From NCBI RefSeq assembly GCF_015207705.1, contig NZ_JADEWI010000029.1, forward strand, positions 1-64,000: DNA of 64,000 nt. The letters are read 5' to 3'. Source of the stretch: Nostoc sp. LEGE 06077 (lineage in GTDB: Bacteria; Cyanobacteriota; Cyanobacteriia; Cyanobacteriales; Nostocaceae). The translations under genes and the position numbers were made by a program. Each line of letters opens with the position of its first letter. Within the stretch, counting starts at the first letter, position 1. The notes beneath the pieces were generated by a model. It worked only from the letters and a program-made list of their open reading frames with translations, had not been told where the DNA came from and did no database searches. Below, in pieces: positions 53,701 to 63,648 of the stretch.

Positions 53701-54777
53701 TTACTCAATACCAAGGAAGCCACGACCTTTAATCTGAATATTTGCAGTTGGGAAATAAGCAGATTGCTGAGAATTATATTGAGCGCCAGTTTTAATTCGA
53801 GCTAGAGCATTACCTCTCATATATACTCTTGCTATGTACTTACTTGCATTTACGCAAGCATAGAAACTTCCTGTTCTAAAGGTTGTAGGAACGTTGGTTT
53901 TTGTATAGTCTGGAACTTGTTGCTCACCTGCTGATGTGTTACAAGCTGCTAGAGTGGGTGTTCCACTTGTACTTTGGTCAATATAATCTACTAATGTAGT
54001 GAACTTATTTGTGTTTAAATCGTAACTTACAGAATGTTTTCTCCAGTTACCTAACTTTTTCTTTAAATCTCCTTCTAAAGAGAGATCAAATGGCATAAAA
54101 CCAGTGCTGGGTAACAACCGATATTTCACTGTTTTGGTAGTACTATTTATAGTTTCTGAACGACTGAAAGAACCAGTAATATCCCGAATACCATCTCTAA
54201 TTTCCCACCTCTCAATACGGGTGGTAGTAGAATTCCAGGTGGCACTATTATCTTTAACTATGTAATAAGCTACCAAAGAATACAGCATATAATCTTGGTC
54301 GTTACAACCACCCCCACCAGTACTTGGCAGGTTGTATAAGCAACCTGCTCTACCAGTACTAGTGCTGGAAATTTGGACAGTTTGGTCTTTATTTAAAAAG
54401 TAGCGCTTCCAAAAAACTAGTACAGGAACTTTATTGGGGTTTGTGTCTGTACCATTTGGTAACTGTCCCAAAATTCCAGTGATTGAGTTTGAAGTTTGCC
54501 CATATATGCCATCAGCATCATAGATATATACTGCTTGTTCCATATCTTGGGCAATATATGCTAACGCTGCCTGTATTTCTTGTTCTGAGGTAGATTTTGC
54601 CTGTTCTTGGCGGTCTGTATTCATCACATCAATCATGAAACCCATCAAAGGTGTGATGACAAGAAATGCCAGAATCAAGGCTACCAATAACTCGACTAGT
54701 GTAAAACCTTTTGGCGACTGCAAATATTGAGATTTTTGCAGCTGAATTTTGAGAAGAAATCTGAGGAAATTTTTCAT
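53701..54777 (-). CDS. hpsC: Pseudopilin HpsC (GspJ-like)
   Basis: A 358-aa pseudopilin. Prepilin site KG|FTLVE (~24-25), helix LLVALILAFLVITPLMGFMI, then a large extracellular domain (YIAQDMEQAVYIYDADGIYG, RWEIRDGIRDI, AYFPTANIQIKGRGFLGIE). It matches HpsC of the hps locus by size and place between hpsB and hpsD. Confidence 0.87.
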   Translation of the reverse strand: MKNFLRFLLKIQLQKSQYLQSPKGFTLVELLVALILAFLVITPLMGFMIDVMNTDRQEQAKSTSEQEIQAALAYIAQDMEQAVYIYDADGIYGQTSNSITGILGQLPNGTDTNPNKVPVLVFWKRYFLNKDQTVQISSTSTGRAGCLYNLPSTGGGGCNDQDYMLYSLVAYYIVKDNSATWNSTTTRIERWEIRDGIRDITGSFSRSETINSTTKTVKYRLLPSTGFMPFDLSLEGDLKKKLGNWRKHSVSYDLNTNKFTTLVDYIDQSTSGTPTLAACNTSAGEQQVPDYTKTNVPTTFRTGSFYACVNASKYIARVYMRGNALARIKTGAQYNSQQSAYFPTANIQIKGRGFLGIE

Positions 54778-54822
54778 TTTGCAGTTTTCTCCTAAATTAT
54801 TAAGCTGTTATTCATAGCTAAT

Positions 54823-55587
54823 TTACTGACAACCTCCAAAACGAGAGCAGTAATCTTGAAATTTCGTTTGTTTAGATGAAACTTCTGTGACAATTTCAAT
54901 TAATGGTGTTTGACGATCGCCTAAACCAGCCGTAAAAGTTCTGGCTTTGGAATTATTGGCTTTCATGGTTTTTAAGCTGCTACTACCATTAAATGCATCT
55001 GCCCTATAAACCCGCACGCCTAAAAGGTATCCTTTGGTAGCATCATCAGTGGCAGCACTAAGAGTAGTAGCCGTTGTACTCCGAAAAGCTTGGATGATGA
55101 AGTCTTGAACACTAGTCCTTGTACAACCACCTCCATCCCGATCTATGCAGTACAAACTAGTAGTGACTGTGGTTGGGTTAGAACTATTCTGACAGTAGCC
55201 GTTCGTAGGACTGGAGCATGTAGGCAAAGTTGAACTAGGCGCTGCTACTCCAGAGAAAGTACCTCGTTGTGAGCTAAAAGTTTTGTTAGTCGCATTCACC
55301 TCATTCAATTGAACTACTTGGTTAGGAATATTAATTGATCCAGCCTTAACCCCATCCATGTAAGCTCTAGCTGCTTGGCTGGCTAATTCAACACGTCTTG
55401 CTTGAATACGAGTGGCAAATGATAAAACTAGCGCAGGTGCGATCGCAGTCATTAAAATAGCAACGATCAGCAATGCTATTAAAGACTCGATGATTGTGAA
55501 ACCACTTTCACTAGATTGAGCAGATTTTAGTTTGATTGCTATGTTTGCCACTGTTATTTGTTGACTGAATTGCTTATGTCTAATCAT
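54823..55587 (-). CDS. hpsB: Pseudopilin HpsB (GspI-like)
   Basis: A 254-aa pseudopilin. Prepilin cleavage SG|FTIIES (~29-30), helix LIALLIVAILMTAIAPALVL, then a soluble domain rich in Ser/Thr with several Cys residues (PTCSSPTNGYCQNS, CIDRDGGGCTR). Position just after hpsA (29 bp) and before hpsC fits HpsB. Confidence 0.87.
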   Translation of the reverse strand: MIRHKQFSQQITVANIAIKLKSAQSSESGFTIIESLIALLIVAILMTAIAPALVLSFATRIQARRVELASQAARAYMDGVKAGSINIPNQVVQLNEVNATNKTFSSQRGTFSGVAAPSSTLPTCSSPTNGYCQNSSNPTTVTTSLYCIDRDGGGCTRTSVQDFIIQAFRSTTATTLSAATDDATKGYLLGVRVYRADAFNGSSSLKTMKANNSKARTFTAGLGDRQTPLIEIVTEVSSKQTKFQDYCSRFGGCQ

Positions 55588-55616
55588 GATGAATTACCAA
55601 CCTTCAAGCAGCATTT

Positions 55617-58600
55617 TTAAGGATAAGGAGTACTTGGACAAGAAGGACGATAACTAGCTGGAACTGCATAACTTGAGCCTTGAGCAGCACACAACAAAGT
55701 TTTCACCCAGTCATCATCCCTACCAACTTCACGGAAATATTCTGCTGGTGGCCCTGCTTGTGGCACAGTAAATCTCTGAGCAAACAAGTCTGGTAATTGA
55801 GATAACAAGGCTACATCAAAACCCCAATCTCTAGTTGGTGGTGTGTAGTAAGCCGTGGTTCCTTGTGGAGTTCCTTTGTTAGTCCAATATGTCGTGTAGG
55901 GGAAATCAAAGAAACTGCGGTTATTAGTCGCACTACCGGTCGCTGCTGCGTCAGCTGCCGTGATACCGGCAAAAGGTGCAGTAGCATAACTGCTGCGTTT
56001 GAATTGAATAAAGCTACCCCTAATCTTGGCTGCATACTGAGTATTACCATCACCACCCCAAAACTCTAGAAAGCGAACAAAGTTCTGTAAACCAGCAGAT
56101 TCTTCTTCTGGGCGGCTAGGGCTATTACCTGAGACAAAACTAGAATTGAAAATATTGTCACTGGTTACTTTTTGTACCCATTCTTGTTGAATACCAGGTG
56201 TTTTGACTCCTTGGTTGAGATTATTACTGGGGGTTCCTTGAGGGCTGTAAAGTTGTAGCACTGGTACAAGAGGAGGTTGTTGAGTACCAAATGGTCGTGA
56301 CCTCAAGAATAGTGGTTGATCAACTGCGTAATATTCATTGCTTGTAGGATCAATTGGACTAGCAGTTCTATTGGTAGTTTTAAACCATAATGCTGATTTA
56401 TTAGTAACCGAGCGGGGTCTAATAGTGTTGAAAGTACTGTAGGGGTACTTTTGTACTTTGCCAGTACTATCAATGCCTATTGGTACTGGGAGTTTTGTAC
56501 TTGCGACCGTGGCATCAGTAATTACAGCACCAGTATCATCCAGTAGTTGATTACTGCTGTTTCTGACAAAAGCGACTCTACGAGCGTAGCTTTGGTATTG
56601 TGAAATAGCAGGTTGGGCAGTTGTACCAGCCTGATGTGTGTTTGTAATGTCGAGAGCAACATTGAAAGTTAAATCTGCTACTTTTAATGCTCCAGTAGTA
56701 CCAGGTTTAATATACCAGTCTCCATCTCCGCAGGTTGTTGCGGGTACTTTGACACAAACTTCCATGAGATACTCGTTAAAGTCAGTTCGGCGCTGAATTG
56801 GTGTGGCACCATTGGCAAGGTAAGAAGTTTTGAAAGTATTACTTGGATATCCAGTAGTAGAATCTGCCCAGTTAGCACTAGTCACAAAATTGTTAACTAA
56901 CTGTGTATCTGGGATACTGCTGGCATTATCTCTGATGTCGTAATCACCATGATTACGGAAACCGTCGAGAAAATCGCCCGATAACAGAGTAAGAGAATCA
57001 GCCAAAATAGTTGATGGTCGCCACACATCACCATCACCAGCACTATTAGGACATCCACCTCTTCCTGGGCGGCAAGCAAAATGGGTATTGAATGTGGCTC
57101 GGTTGTAGAATTGGCTAGAGTTGGTTTCACTATAGTCAGAAAACTCTTCAACCGCAGTCCCATCAGACTTTTGATGCAGATTGAAATTACCTTTAATGTA
57201 AACTGGTGTGTTACTGACTAAAATTAAGCCCTTTTCTGAAGGATCGTAAGTTGTACTATTACTTCCACCTCGTGCTAAATTGCTGCCATTAAAGAGTCGA
57301 ATCCCGTTAGGACGACGGGTGGGATCAAGTTTGAAGTCGGTTTGACTAAATAACAGTGCTTTATCTGTTGAAGCAGTTGGTTCAATGGTTTTGTAACTTA
57401 AATCCGGCAGAGCATCATCACGAGTAGCGTAAATAATGCCACTCTTAGGTAATAAATACTCAGTTGTAGCAATGGTTGTATTTGCCAGCCGACCTAAGTT
57501 AATTTCGGTAACACGAACCTCTAATGGCTGACGTTGTTCTAAGTCCAAGTTGTATTCGCCTTGGGTACCCGTTTGATAGTCAGTGCGATTTTGTAAAGCC
57601 TTCACTTCTCTAGCATCTAAAAAGGCTGCTTCTCTAATTGCGCCATGAGGAAGAGCTGGAGATGTAGCTGGTGTTGCACCATTCAAAATGGAAAGCGCAC
57701 ACAAAGCAGTATCAACAGCAGAATATTCTTCCATTGTGAAATTAGTAAAAGCACTACCATTGCTTGTGTATTTTTCCATTGCCTTTCGCAAAGGTTCGTT
57801 GGCAATACGTCCATTGGGAAAGACTAATCTTGCTTGTCGTTTGAGTATTGTCAAATTGGCACTACTAATGGTGCGGGTAGGGAAAGCATAAACAATACCG
57901 TTGTTAGACTTACCAGCAGTTGTAGCTTGATCCGCAGGTGAAGGATATTTCCAAGTTGCAGTTAAAGTGGATAGGTTTTGAGCAGTAATATTATTGGTTG
58001 GATCAAAGTAGCTACTCACACAAGCTATCGGAGTTTGGGCAGTACCAGCACTGCTTTTGAAGTGATAAACTGCCGTAGCCCGCATGAGTAAGTCGCCTTT
58101 TCTGGTTTCTCCAGGCGCTCCTGTCATCGGCATGGTATCAGGCCAAACTAATATGTTAGTCTGTGCTGTACCTGCATCTTTAAACCCCGCAGGCGTAGGC
58201 ATTTTGCCTCCACCACTACCAACAAAATTTGCATCTAGCGTGGGATTTGCCAAAAATGAGCGCGTGCTACGAGGAAAAGAACCTGTACCAGAAGTAGCAC
58301 CACCATCATCATCGACATAGATACCTGCGCCTGTAATAACTCGCAAACCGCCGACATTAGATAAAGGATTGGCTGAGTTATCTTCAACAGCTTTTTGTTC
58401 CCAAAAGTCATTGCGGTCGGTTACACCTAAGTTCAGCTGTGGTTGTACTTGCGAAGCACGAGTACGGGCTATGGTGTTGGGGTTATCCCATTTAGTTGTA
58501 CCGCTATCTACAGGCTGACGAGCTTTTTGACCTGTAACATATTGATTATCACTATTTTTCCAGTATGCCGGCAGGTTATTGCCAATAGCAACGCGATCGC

Positions 58601-60332
58601 CTGAATAGTTTTCTTTACCATCGTCTTTTTGTTGTTCTGGTTCTGTGGCTGGTAATTTATCAAGACTGAGAGTTAAGCCTGTATTAGTAGTGGTAATCTC
58701 TCTCCACGCAGCAGGTACTTCAATTTCTCCAGTACCAGGGAAAACGTTACTGGCTGTATAAGTACCAAGTGCTTGTGTATCACTCGGTATGGCACTGCTA
58801 ACTTCCGCAAAAGGAACACGGCGAGTACGGTTTCTTAAATACAACTCGATTTCATCACCCAAAATCCCGTAAGCACTGGCAACATCTAAACCAGTACTTT
58901 GATCAATCCTAGTAACAACATTACTTTTTACGTCTTGGGGATATCTAGTAACACCTTGAACAGCAGTCTTTAAACCTGTAACTGTGGTTTGTGTTGCACA
59001 AGTAGTACAAAGACCAAGAGCAGTTTCTTTCATCAAAGTGATGCGCTTGTTATAAGCAGCATCATTATGTCCTAACCTTTGACCACCATTTTCTGTTGTT
59101 GATTTATGGTTGGTACTACCAGCAATCTTGATTTTGACTGCTGGGCTAGACTGATCTCCAGTCCAAGGGTTTGTTTTATAACCACGAAATAAATGAACAC
59201 TTATTGGCTCTTTATTAGTGGTTTGTGAAACGTTTCCTGTTCCTAAATTCCCCCCAATTGTAATTTTTGCGTTGTCGGGTTCATAGTAACAGGAGTTTTT
59301 ACTACTGACTTGACGGAAAACAATATCTACACCACTAAATTGTCCCCCAGCCAATAAATTACCGTTCGTGTGAATAGAACCATTTAAAAGTAAATCAGAA
59401 CCCGGAGAAATTTCTAGGTCATTTTCAAACCAGACTGCTTTATTATTAACAGGAATACGCTCTCGGTCTTGTTGATACTCTAATGCAGAGAAGCCACGAT
59501 TTCCCTTTTCATATTTTGTTGTATCAAGGCTGCCCAGACTATCAATAGGTACATTAACCGTGTAAACAAAAAAGCTTTTAGCTAAATTCCCTCCTGACTT
59601 GTACCAACTAGCATCACCCACTAAGCTGGCACTTGTACCAATAGCATCTGCACACGCTCCACCTACTTGGCTTTTATCCATAGGTGGTGTTCTAGCATCT
59701 AAGGCTTTTCTGGCTCTATTAAATAAGTTGCTTGTATTACGGGGCGGACTACGAAAATAAATAGAGTAAAGGGTAAAGCTATCAAATTTTCCGTTGTTGT
59801 CTGTATCAACAGGAAATTTCCAGGCAGTCGTTAAAGTTTCATTATTTTCCAGTGTTGAACTAGTTTGAATACCTGTTGTGCCATTAAAGTCAGCAGCTAC
59901 TTTCAAACGTGTTTCATCACCAAAGTCATATCTAGTATTACTTTTAATAACATCGTATAACGCTACATCTGTGGGAGTTGAGCGTGGTAGTGAAGGGTCA
60001 TTTAATAATTGTTCTAATTTTGATGTTGCGCGATCAACTGCTGGCATAGAAGCAGTAAGAACAGCCTCATTGACCCGCACATTAGTGGCATTTTTAGAGC
60101 GTTCAAAAGAACGAAATAAAATTGCGGTAGTCAATAAAACAACCACTAGTGCGACCATCGCAACTGTTGGCAATACAAAACCAGCATTTATAGAGTCTCG
60201 TCGTCTTCTTCTGCTGAGAAATAAAGTTCGCAACAGCCAATTAATTTGCTTTTTAACGGCAATTAAAGAGGATGGATAAAGTTTTTTAGAGATGATTTTG
60301 GTTATCTTGACTAGCTGGCGTTTTAAGGACAT
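55617..60332 (-). CDS. hpsA: Hormogonium polysaccharide biosynthesis protein HpsA
   Basis: A 1571-aa exported protein. After a Lys/Arg-rich cytoplasmic start (~1-48) comes a prepilin-like hydrophobic helix GFVLPTVAMVALVVVLLTTA (~51-70). The rest is a very large extracellular beta-rich domain with many Asn/Thr/Ser and scattered Cys pairs (CTTCATQTTV, CRPGRGGCPN). HpsA is needed for hormogonium polysaccharide and gliding in Nostoc; its activity is unknown. It heads the minus-strand hps operon, and 590 bp upstream hold its promoter. Low-level Thr/Asn repeats may make assembly difficult, but no frameshift is seen. Confidence 0.88.
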   Translation of the reverse strand: MSLKRQLVKITKIISKKLYPSSLIAVKKQINWLLRTLFLSRRRRRDSINAGFVLPTVAMVALVVVLLTTAILFRSFERSKNATNVRVNEAVLTASMPAVDRATSKLEQLLNDPSLPRSTPTDVALYDVIKSNTRYDFGDETRLKVAADFNGTTGIQTSSTLENNETLTTAWKFPVDTDNNGKFDSFTLYSIYFRSPPRNTSNLFNRARKALDARTPPMDKSQVGGACADAIGTSASLVGDASWYKSGGNLAKSFFVYTVNVPIDSLGSLDTTKYEKGNRGFSALEYQQDRERIPVNNKAVWFENDLEISPGSDLLLNGSIHTNGNLLAGGQFSGVDIVFRQVSSKNSCYYEPDNAKITIGGNLGTGNVSQTTNKEPISVHLFRGYKTNPWTGDQSSPAVKIKIAGSTNHKSTTENGGQRLGHNDAAYNKRITLMKETALGLCTTCATQTTVTGLKTAVQGVTRYPQDVKSNVVTRIDQSTGLDVASAYGILGDEIELYLRNRTRRVPFAEVSSAIPSDTQALGTYTASNVFPGTGEIEVPAAWREITTTNTGLTLSLDKLPATEPEQQKDDGKENYSGDRVAIGNNLPAYWKNSDNQYVTGQKARQPVDSGTTKWDNPNTIARTRASQVQPQLNLGVTDRNDFWEQKAVEDNSANPLSNVGGLRVITGAGIYVDDDGGATSGTGSFPRSTRSFLANPTLDANFVGSGGGKMPTPAGFKDAGTAQTNILVWPDTMPMTGAPGETRKGDLLMRATAVYHFKSSAGTAQTPIACVSSYFDPTNNITAQNLSTLTATWKYPSPADQATTAGKSNNGIVYAFPTRTISSANLTILKRQARLVFPNGRIANEPLRKAMEKYTSNGSAFTNFTMEEYSAVDTALCALSILNGATPATSPALPHGAIREAAFLDAREVKALQNRTDYQTGTQGEYNLDLEQRQPLEVRVTEINLGRLANTTIATTEYLLPKSGIIYATRDDALPDLSYKTIEPTASTDKALLFSQTDFKLDPTRRPNGIRLFNGSNLARGGSNSTTYDPSEKGLILVSNTPVYIKGNFNLHQKSDGTAVEEFSDYSETNSSQFYNRATFNTHFACRPGRGGCPNSAGDGDVWRPSTILADSLTLLSGDFLDGFRNHGDYDIRDNASSIPDTQLVNNFVTSANWADSTTGYPSNTFKTSYLANGATPIQRRTDFNEYLMEVCVKVPATTCGDGDWYIKPGTTGALKVADLTFNVALDITNTHQAGTTAQPAISQYQSYARRVAFVRNSSNQLLDDTGAVITDATVASTKLPVPIGIDSTGKVQKYPYSTFNTIRPRSVTNKSALWFKTTNRTASPIDPTSNEYYAVDQPLFLRSRPFGTQQPPLVPVLQLYSPQGTPSNNLNQGVKTPGIQQEWVQKVTSDNIFNSSFVSGNSPSRPEEESAGLQNFVRFLEFWGGDGNTQYAAKIRGSFIQFKRSSYATAPFAGITAADAAATGSATNNRSFFDFPYTTYWTNKGTPQGTTAYYTPPTRDWGFDVALLSQLPDLFAQRFTVPQAGPPAEYFREVGRDDDWVKTLLCAAQGSSYAVPASYRPSCPSTPYP

Positions 60333-60722
60333 AACTGCTTTCCTGTCAAGTGGTTTAATGCTAATTTATTTTTGGCAATTGTGAAATTTACCTGTTGAGT
60401 AATTCTCCAGGCTTAATTTTTGTATAGATAATAGTTGTTGCTTGACTTGTTAAACTAATACCTCAACACAGTAAAACACTAGACAATGATGTTTAAGTTA
60501 TATCATTGCTCAACTTTTTAGATTTTCTGGAAAATACGGATTTTTTCAATTAAATGAATTTGTTGCTGATATGGGATAAAACACGGATGCTTCATATTAA
60601 CTTTAAAAACATAGTTGACATTTGAATGCAACTTTATGAAGATGTGTTTGACAATATAAGCTTAAATTACCCAACTTTAAAAGAAAACATATCAATTGAA
60701 TAGAAAAAATATGAATTAATTA
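60333..60722. other. Upstream region of hpsA
   Basis: This AT-rich ~390-bp region should contain the hpsA promoter. No canonical -35/-10 pair stands out on the minus strand, which would fit use of an alternative (hormogonium) sigma factor. No gene seen. Confidence 0.45.
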
Positions 60723-60747
60723 AAAACCTCCCCGAAATAGGGAGGTT
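60723..60747 (-). terminator. Intrinsic terminator after rpmB
   Basis: AACCTCCC (60725-60732) and GGGAGGTT (60740-60747) form an 8-bp stem with a 7-nt loop. On the minus strand the stem is followed by TTTAATTAATTC. It lies ~180 bp past the rpmB stop and insulates hpsA from rpmB. Confidence 0.8.
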
Positions 60748-60925
60748 GATAGCATCAATATTCTGAATACATTAGCTGTTGATACCTTGCTTGAAGGTGA
60801 GTTCAACGAATCTCAGTGTCTCATCCTTAATATTTCAAAAGATCAGCATGAATAACTCAAAACTAGGTATATGTGTACAAGAAGTACATACATACTATTT
60901 CGTTGACTTCACTTTGCTTGAGGGT

Positions 60926-61162
60926 TTAGTAATGGTTCAGGTTAATACCTGCTTCTTTAGCCATTGCTTCTAAACCTTTGATTTCTAAGGTTTTGATGGC
61001 TTTAGTAGATAGCTTAAGTTTTACCCAGCGATTTCCACCTTGCCACCAAACGCGCTTATTTTGGAGGTTTGCCTGTTGAAGACGCTTTGTACGGCGATGA
61101 GAGTGAGAAATTGCAAAGGCGTTATTTGCTTTCTTGCCAGTTAGTTCACAGCGACGAGACAT
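60926..61162 (-). CDS. rpmB: 50S ribosomal protein L28
   Basis: A 78-aa L28. It shows [40 protein letters not shown] and the basic C-terminus ending [12 protein letters not shown], all standard for cyanobacterial and plastid L28. Length normal. Confidence 0.97.
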   Translation of the reverse strand: MSRRCELTGKKANNAFAISHSHRRTKRLQQANLQNKRVWWQGGNRWVKLKLSTKAIKTLEIKGLEAMAKEAGINLNHY

Positions 61163-61228
61163 AGGATTTGATTTGAATACAACCTTTCTATTTTAGGGCT
61201 TCAGAAACAGAACAGGGAGAGGTAGAAG

Positions 61229-61340
61229 CAGGACTTACGTCATAAGATTATTTGTTTAGGGGTGTAAGGGTAGATGGGTGTGCAGTTGTCAATCAGCCAA
61301 ATCCTTAAACCCTTCTCAACAAAAGACTTCTTTGCGTAAA
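61229..61340. repeat. Interspersed AGGACTTACG repeat, copy C
   Basis: CAGGACTTACGTCATAAGAT is followed by GGGGTGTAAGGG and ends near CTTTGCGTAAATTC. It lies between htpG and rpmB. Confidence 0.55.
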
Positions 61341-61367
61341 TTCTGTTCTACTCAGTACTACTCAGTA

Positions 61368-63338
61368 CTACTTATTAGCTTGTTCCGTCAGCTTGGTGAG
61401 TACGTCATTTGAGCGCTCGACGAAAGATTTCATTCCTTCCGCGTCAAAGCCTTTCTGAGACATCAGTGCTAAATCATAAACATGTTGACAAATCAAATTG
61501 ACTAGCTGACCTGTGGGTGACTCTGCCCCATCTTGGATGATACTACCTTGGCTAAGATTTGTCAGATTTTGAATTAGAGGATGGGCAGTATTTACTAGTA
61601 AAATATGGTCTTCAGGAAATTCTGCATTTTGCTGCTGCATCATGGCATTCATTTCTCGCAAACGGCGGAGAATTTCTGGTAACAGCACCATTGCCGGAGG
61701 TGTCCCTTGAGGATCATCGGATTTTAAGGCTTCGGTGCGAATGTTAACTTTGGGTTTTTTCAGCGCTTTTTCAAATAGCTCTTTGATAACTTCACTCTTG
61801 GTTTTGTTGGTTTTGGGGTCAACTATTTCACCAGATTTGTCTTGATCTAGCAGGGTATTATCTAGGTCGGAGTCTACGCGGGTAAATTTGACATCATTAT
61901 ATTCCCGCTCTAAGAAGTTGATGAAGTGGGTGTCAATGAAGGAGTCCATAAACAGAACTTCCAAGCCTTGGTTTTTGTGTAGTTCTATGTAAGCGGCTTG
62001 GGTGGCTTCATCTGTGCTGTAGAAAACCCGATTTTCGTGGCGTTCTTTATTACGTTCTAAGTATTCTTTGATGGTTGTGTAGGGAGCGCTGCTAGAAGTT
62101 GCTGGGGTGACATCTTGCCAAGCATCACCTTCTGAGGATTGTACTTCAACTGCGGGAGTTTCAGCAGCTTTTTGGGCAAAGTTGGCGGTACTGCGGAAGA
62201 CAATAATTTCTTCGACTTGTTTTTTGAATTTTTCGTCGTTGAGAGCGCCAAATTTGACGAAAGTGCCGAGATCTTTCCAAGCATTAATGTACTGCTCACG
62301 GTCATCGCGGTAAAGTTCTTTGAGGCGATCGCCTACTTTCTTCGCTATATAATCACCGATTTTACGGACAGTGCGATCGCCTTGTAAAGCACTGCGCGAC
62401 ACGTTCAAAGGAATATCGCTACTATCAATTACACCCCGCATCGGCATCAGGAATTGCGGCATAATTTCTTCGCAGTTGTCACTCACGAACACTTGATTGC
62501 AGAATAATTTGATTTGCCCTTTAGTTACATCCACATCTGGGCGCATTTTGGGAAAATACAGAATTCCGTTGATAATAAAGGGATAATCTGTATTCAGATG
62601 CACCCACAGTAGCGGTTCTTCTTGGAAAGGATAAAGATAGCGATAAAACTCTAAATAATCTTCTTTTGTTAAACTACTAGGAGACTCTCGCCAAGGCGCT
62701 TTTTGTCTATTTAATACTTCACCATCTAGCTTGATGGGTACTGGCATAAAGTCGCAGTAAGTCTTGACAAGATTCTTGATTCGTGATGACTCTAAATACT
62801 CCTCCTCATCTGTCATCAAGGTGAGGGTGATAGTTGTACCGCGAGTAGTGCGGAGAGACTCATCTAGGACAAATTCTGGCGATCCATCGCAAGTCCAGTG
62901 AACTGCTTGTGACCCTTCTTTGTAAGATAGGGTATCGATTTCTACCTTTTGCGCCACCATAAAAGAAGAGTAGAAACCCAAACCAAAATGACCGATAATC
63001 GGTTGGTCTGCTTTTCCCTGATACTTGTGGATAAATTCTTCTGCGCTGGAAAAAGCAACTTGGTTAATATATTTTTTGACTTCCTCTGCGGTCATCCCTA
63101 TACCGTTATCGGTAATAGAAAGAGTCTTTTTATCTTTATCAATGGCAAGTTGAATTTCTGGTTCACCTACATCACCACTGTACTCTCCGGCGCGGGATAC
63201 CATTTTTAGCTTTTGAATAGCGTCTACAGCATTGGAGACTAATTCCCGCAGGAAGATTTGATGATCTGAGTACAGAGACTTTTTGATAATTGGGAAAATA
63301 TTCTCAGTATGAATACTGATAGTGCCTTGCTCTAGCAT
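61368..63338 (-). CDS. htpG: Hsp90-family chaperone HtpG
   Basis: A 656-aa Hsp90. The N-terminal GHKL ATPase has LRELVSNAVDAIQKL, ITDNGIGMT and IGHFGLGFYSSFMVA. The middle domain has FPKMRPDVDVTKGQIKLFCN, VSDNCEEIMP and RGVIDSSDIPLNVSRS. The C-terminal dimerisation domain lacks MEEVD, as in bacteria. In cyanobacteria it protects phycobilisome and other proteins in heat and light stress. The AT-rich 310 bp upstream carry no obvious CIRCE element. Confidence 0.97.
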   Translation of the reverse strand: MLEQGTISIHTENIFPIIKKSLYSDHQIFLRELVSNAVDAIQKLKMVSRAGEYSGDVGEPEIQLAIDKDKKTLSITDNGIGMTAEEVKKYINQVAFSSAEEFIHKYQGKADQPIIGHFGLGFYSSFMVAQKVEIDTLSYKEGSQAVHWTCDGSPEFVLDESLRTTRGTTITLTLMTDEEEYLESSRIKNLVKTYCDFMPVPIKLDGEVLNRQKAPWRESPSSLTKEDYLEFYRYLYPFQEEPLLWVHLNTDYPFIINGILYFPKMRPDVDVTKGQIKLFCNQVFVSDNCEEIMPQFLMPMRGVIDSSDIPLNVSRSALQGDRTVRKIGDYIAKKVGDRLKELYRDDREQYINAWKDLGTFVKFGALNDEKFKKQVEEIIVFRSTANFAQKAAETPAVEVQSSEGDAWQDVTPATSSSAPYTTIKEYLERNKERHENRVFYSTDEATQAAYIELHKNQGLEVLFMDSFIDTHFINFLEREYNDVKFTRVDSDLDNTLLDQDKSGEIVDPKTNKTKSEVIKELFEKALKKPKVNIRTEALKSDDPQGTPPAMVLLPEILRRLREMNAMMQQQNAEFPEDHILLVNTAHPLIQNLTNLSQGSIIQDGAESPTGQLVNLICQHVYDLALMSQKGFDAEGMKSFVERSNDVLTKLTEQANK

Positions 63339-63648
63339 AACTTATGGTTAGATAAAAGATTCTCATTGAGGATCTTAAAGGTAGAGTGAGGGTTATTGCT
63401 CTGTTTTACAGCCTGATTTTCCCCCAATAGCTGTTCGGATTTCCCTACTAAAGTAATTTCGACTTAATTTTCTCAAGATAAATATCTAAATTTATGAGAA
63501 GTCTAGCCTTTGATAAGTAAAATTTTTATCGTTATTTTTCAATATATAAAAGTCCAACTTCACGAGGTTGAAAAACTAATCAATATTTTTACTGAAGATA
63601 TAGCAAGTAATTTTTGAGACTATATTATTGAACTATATTTATAGGATT
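63339..63648. other. Divergent intergenic region, htpG / methyltransferase
   Basis: 310 bp, strongly AT-rich, holding both promoters. I saw no CIRCE inverted repeat (TTAGCACTC-N9) and no small gene. Confidence 0.45.
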
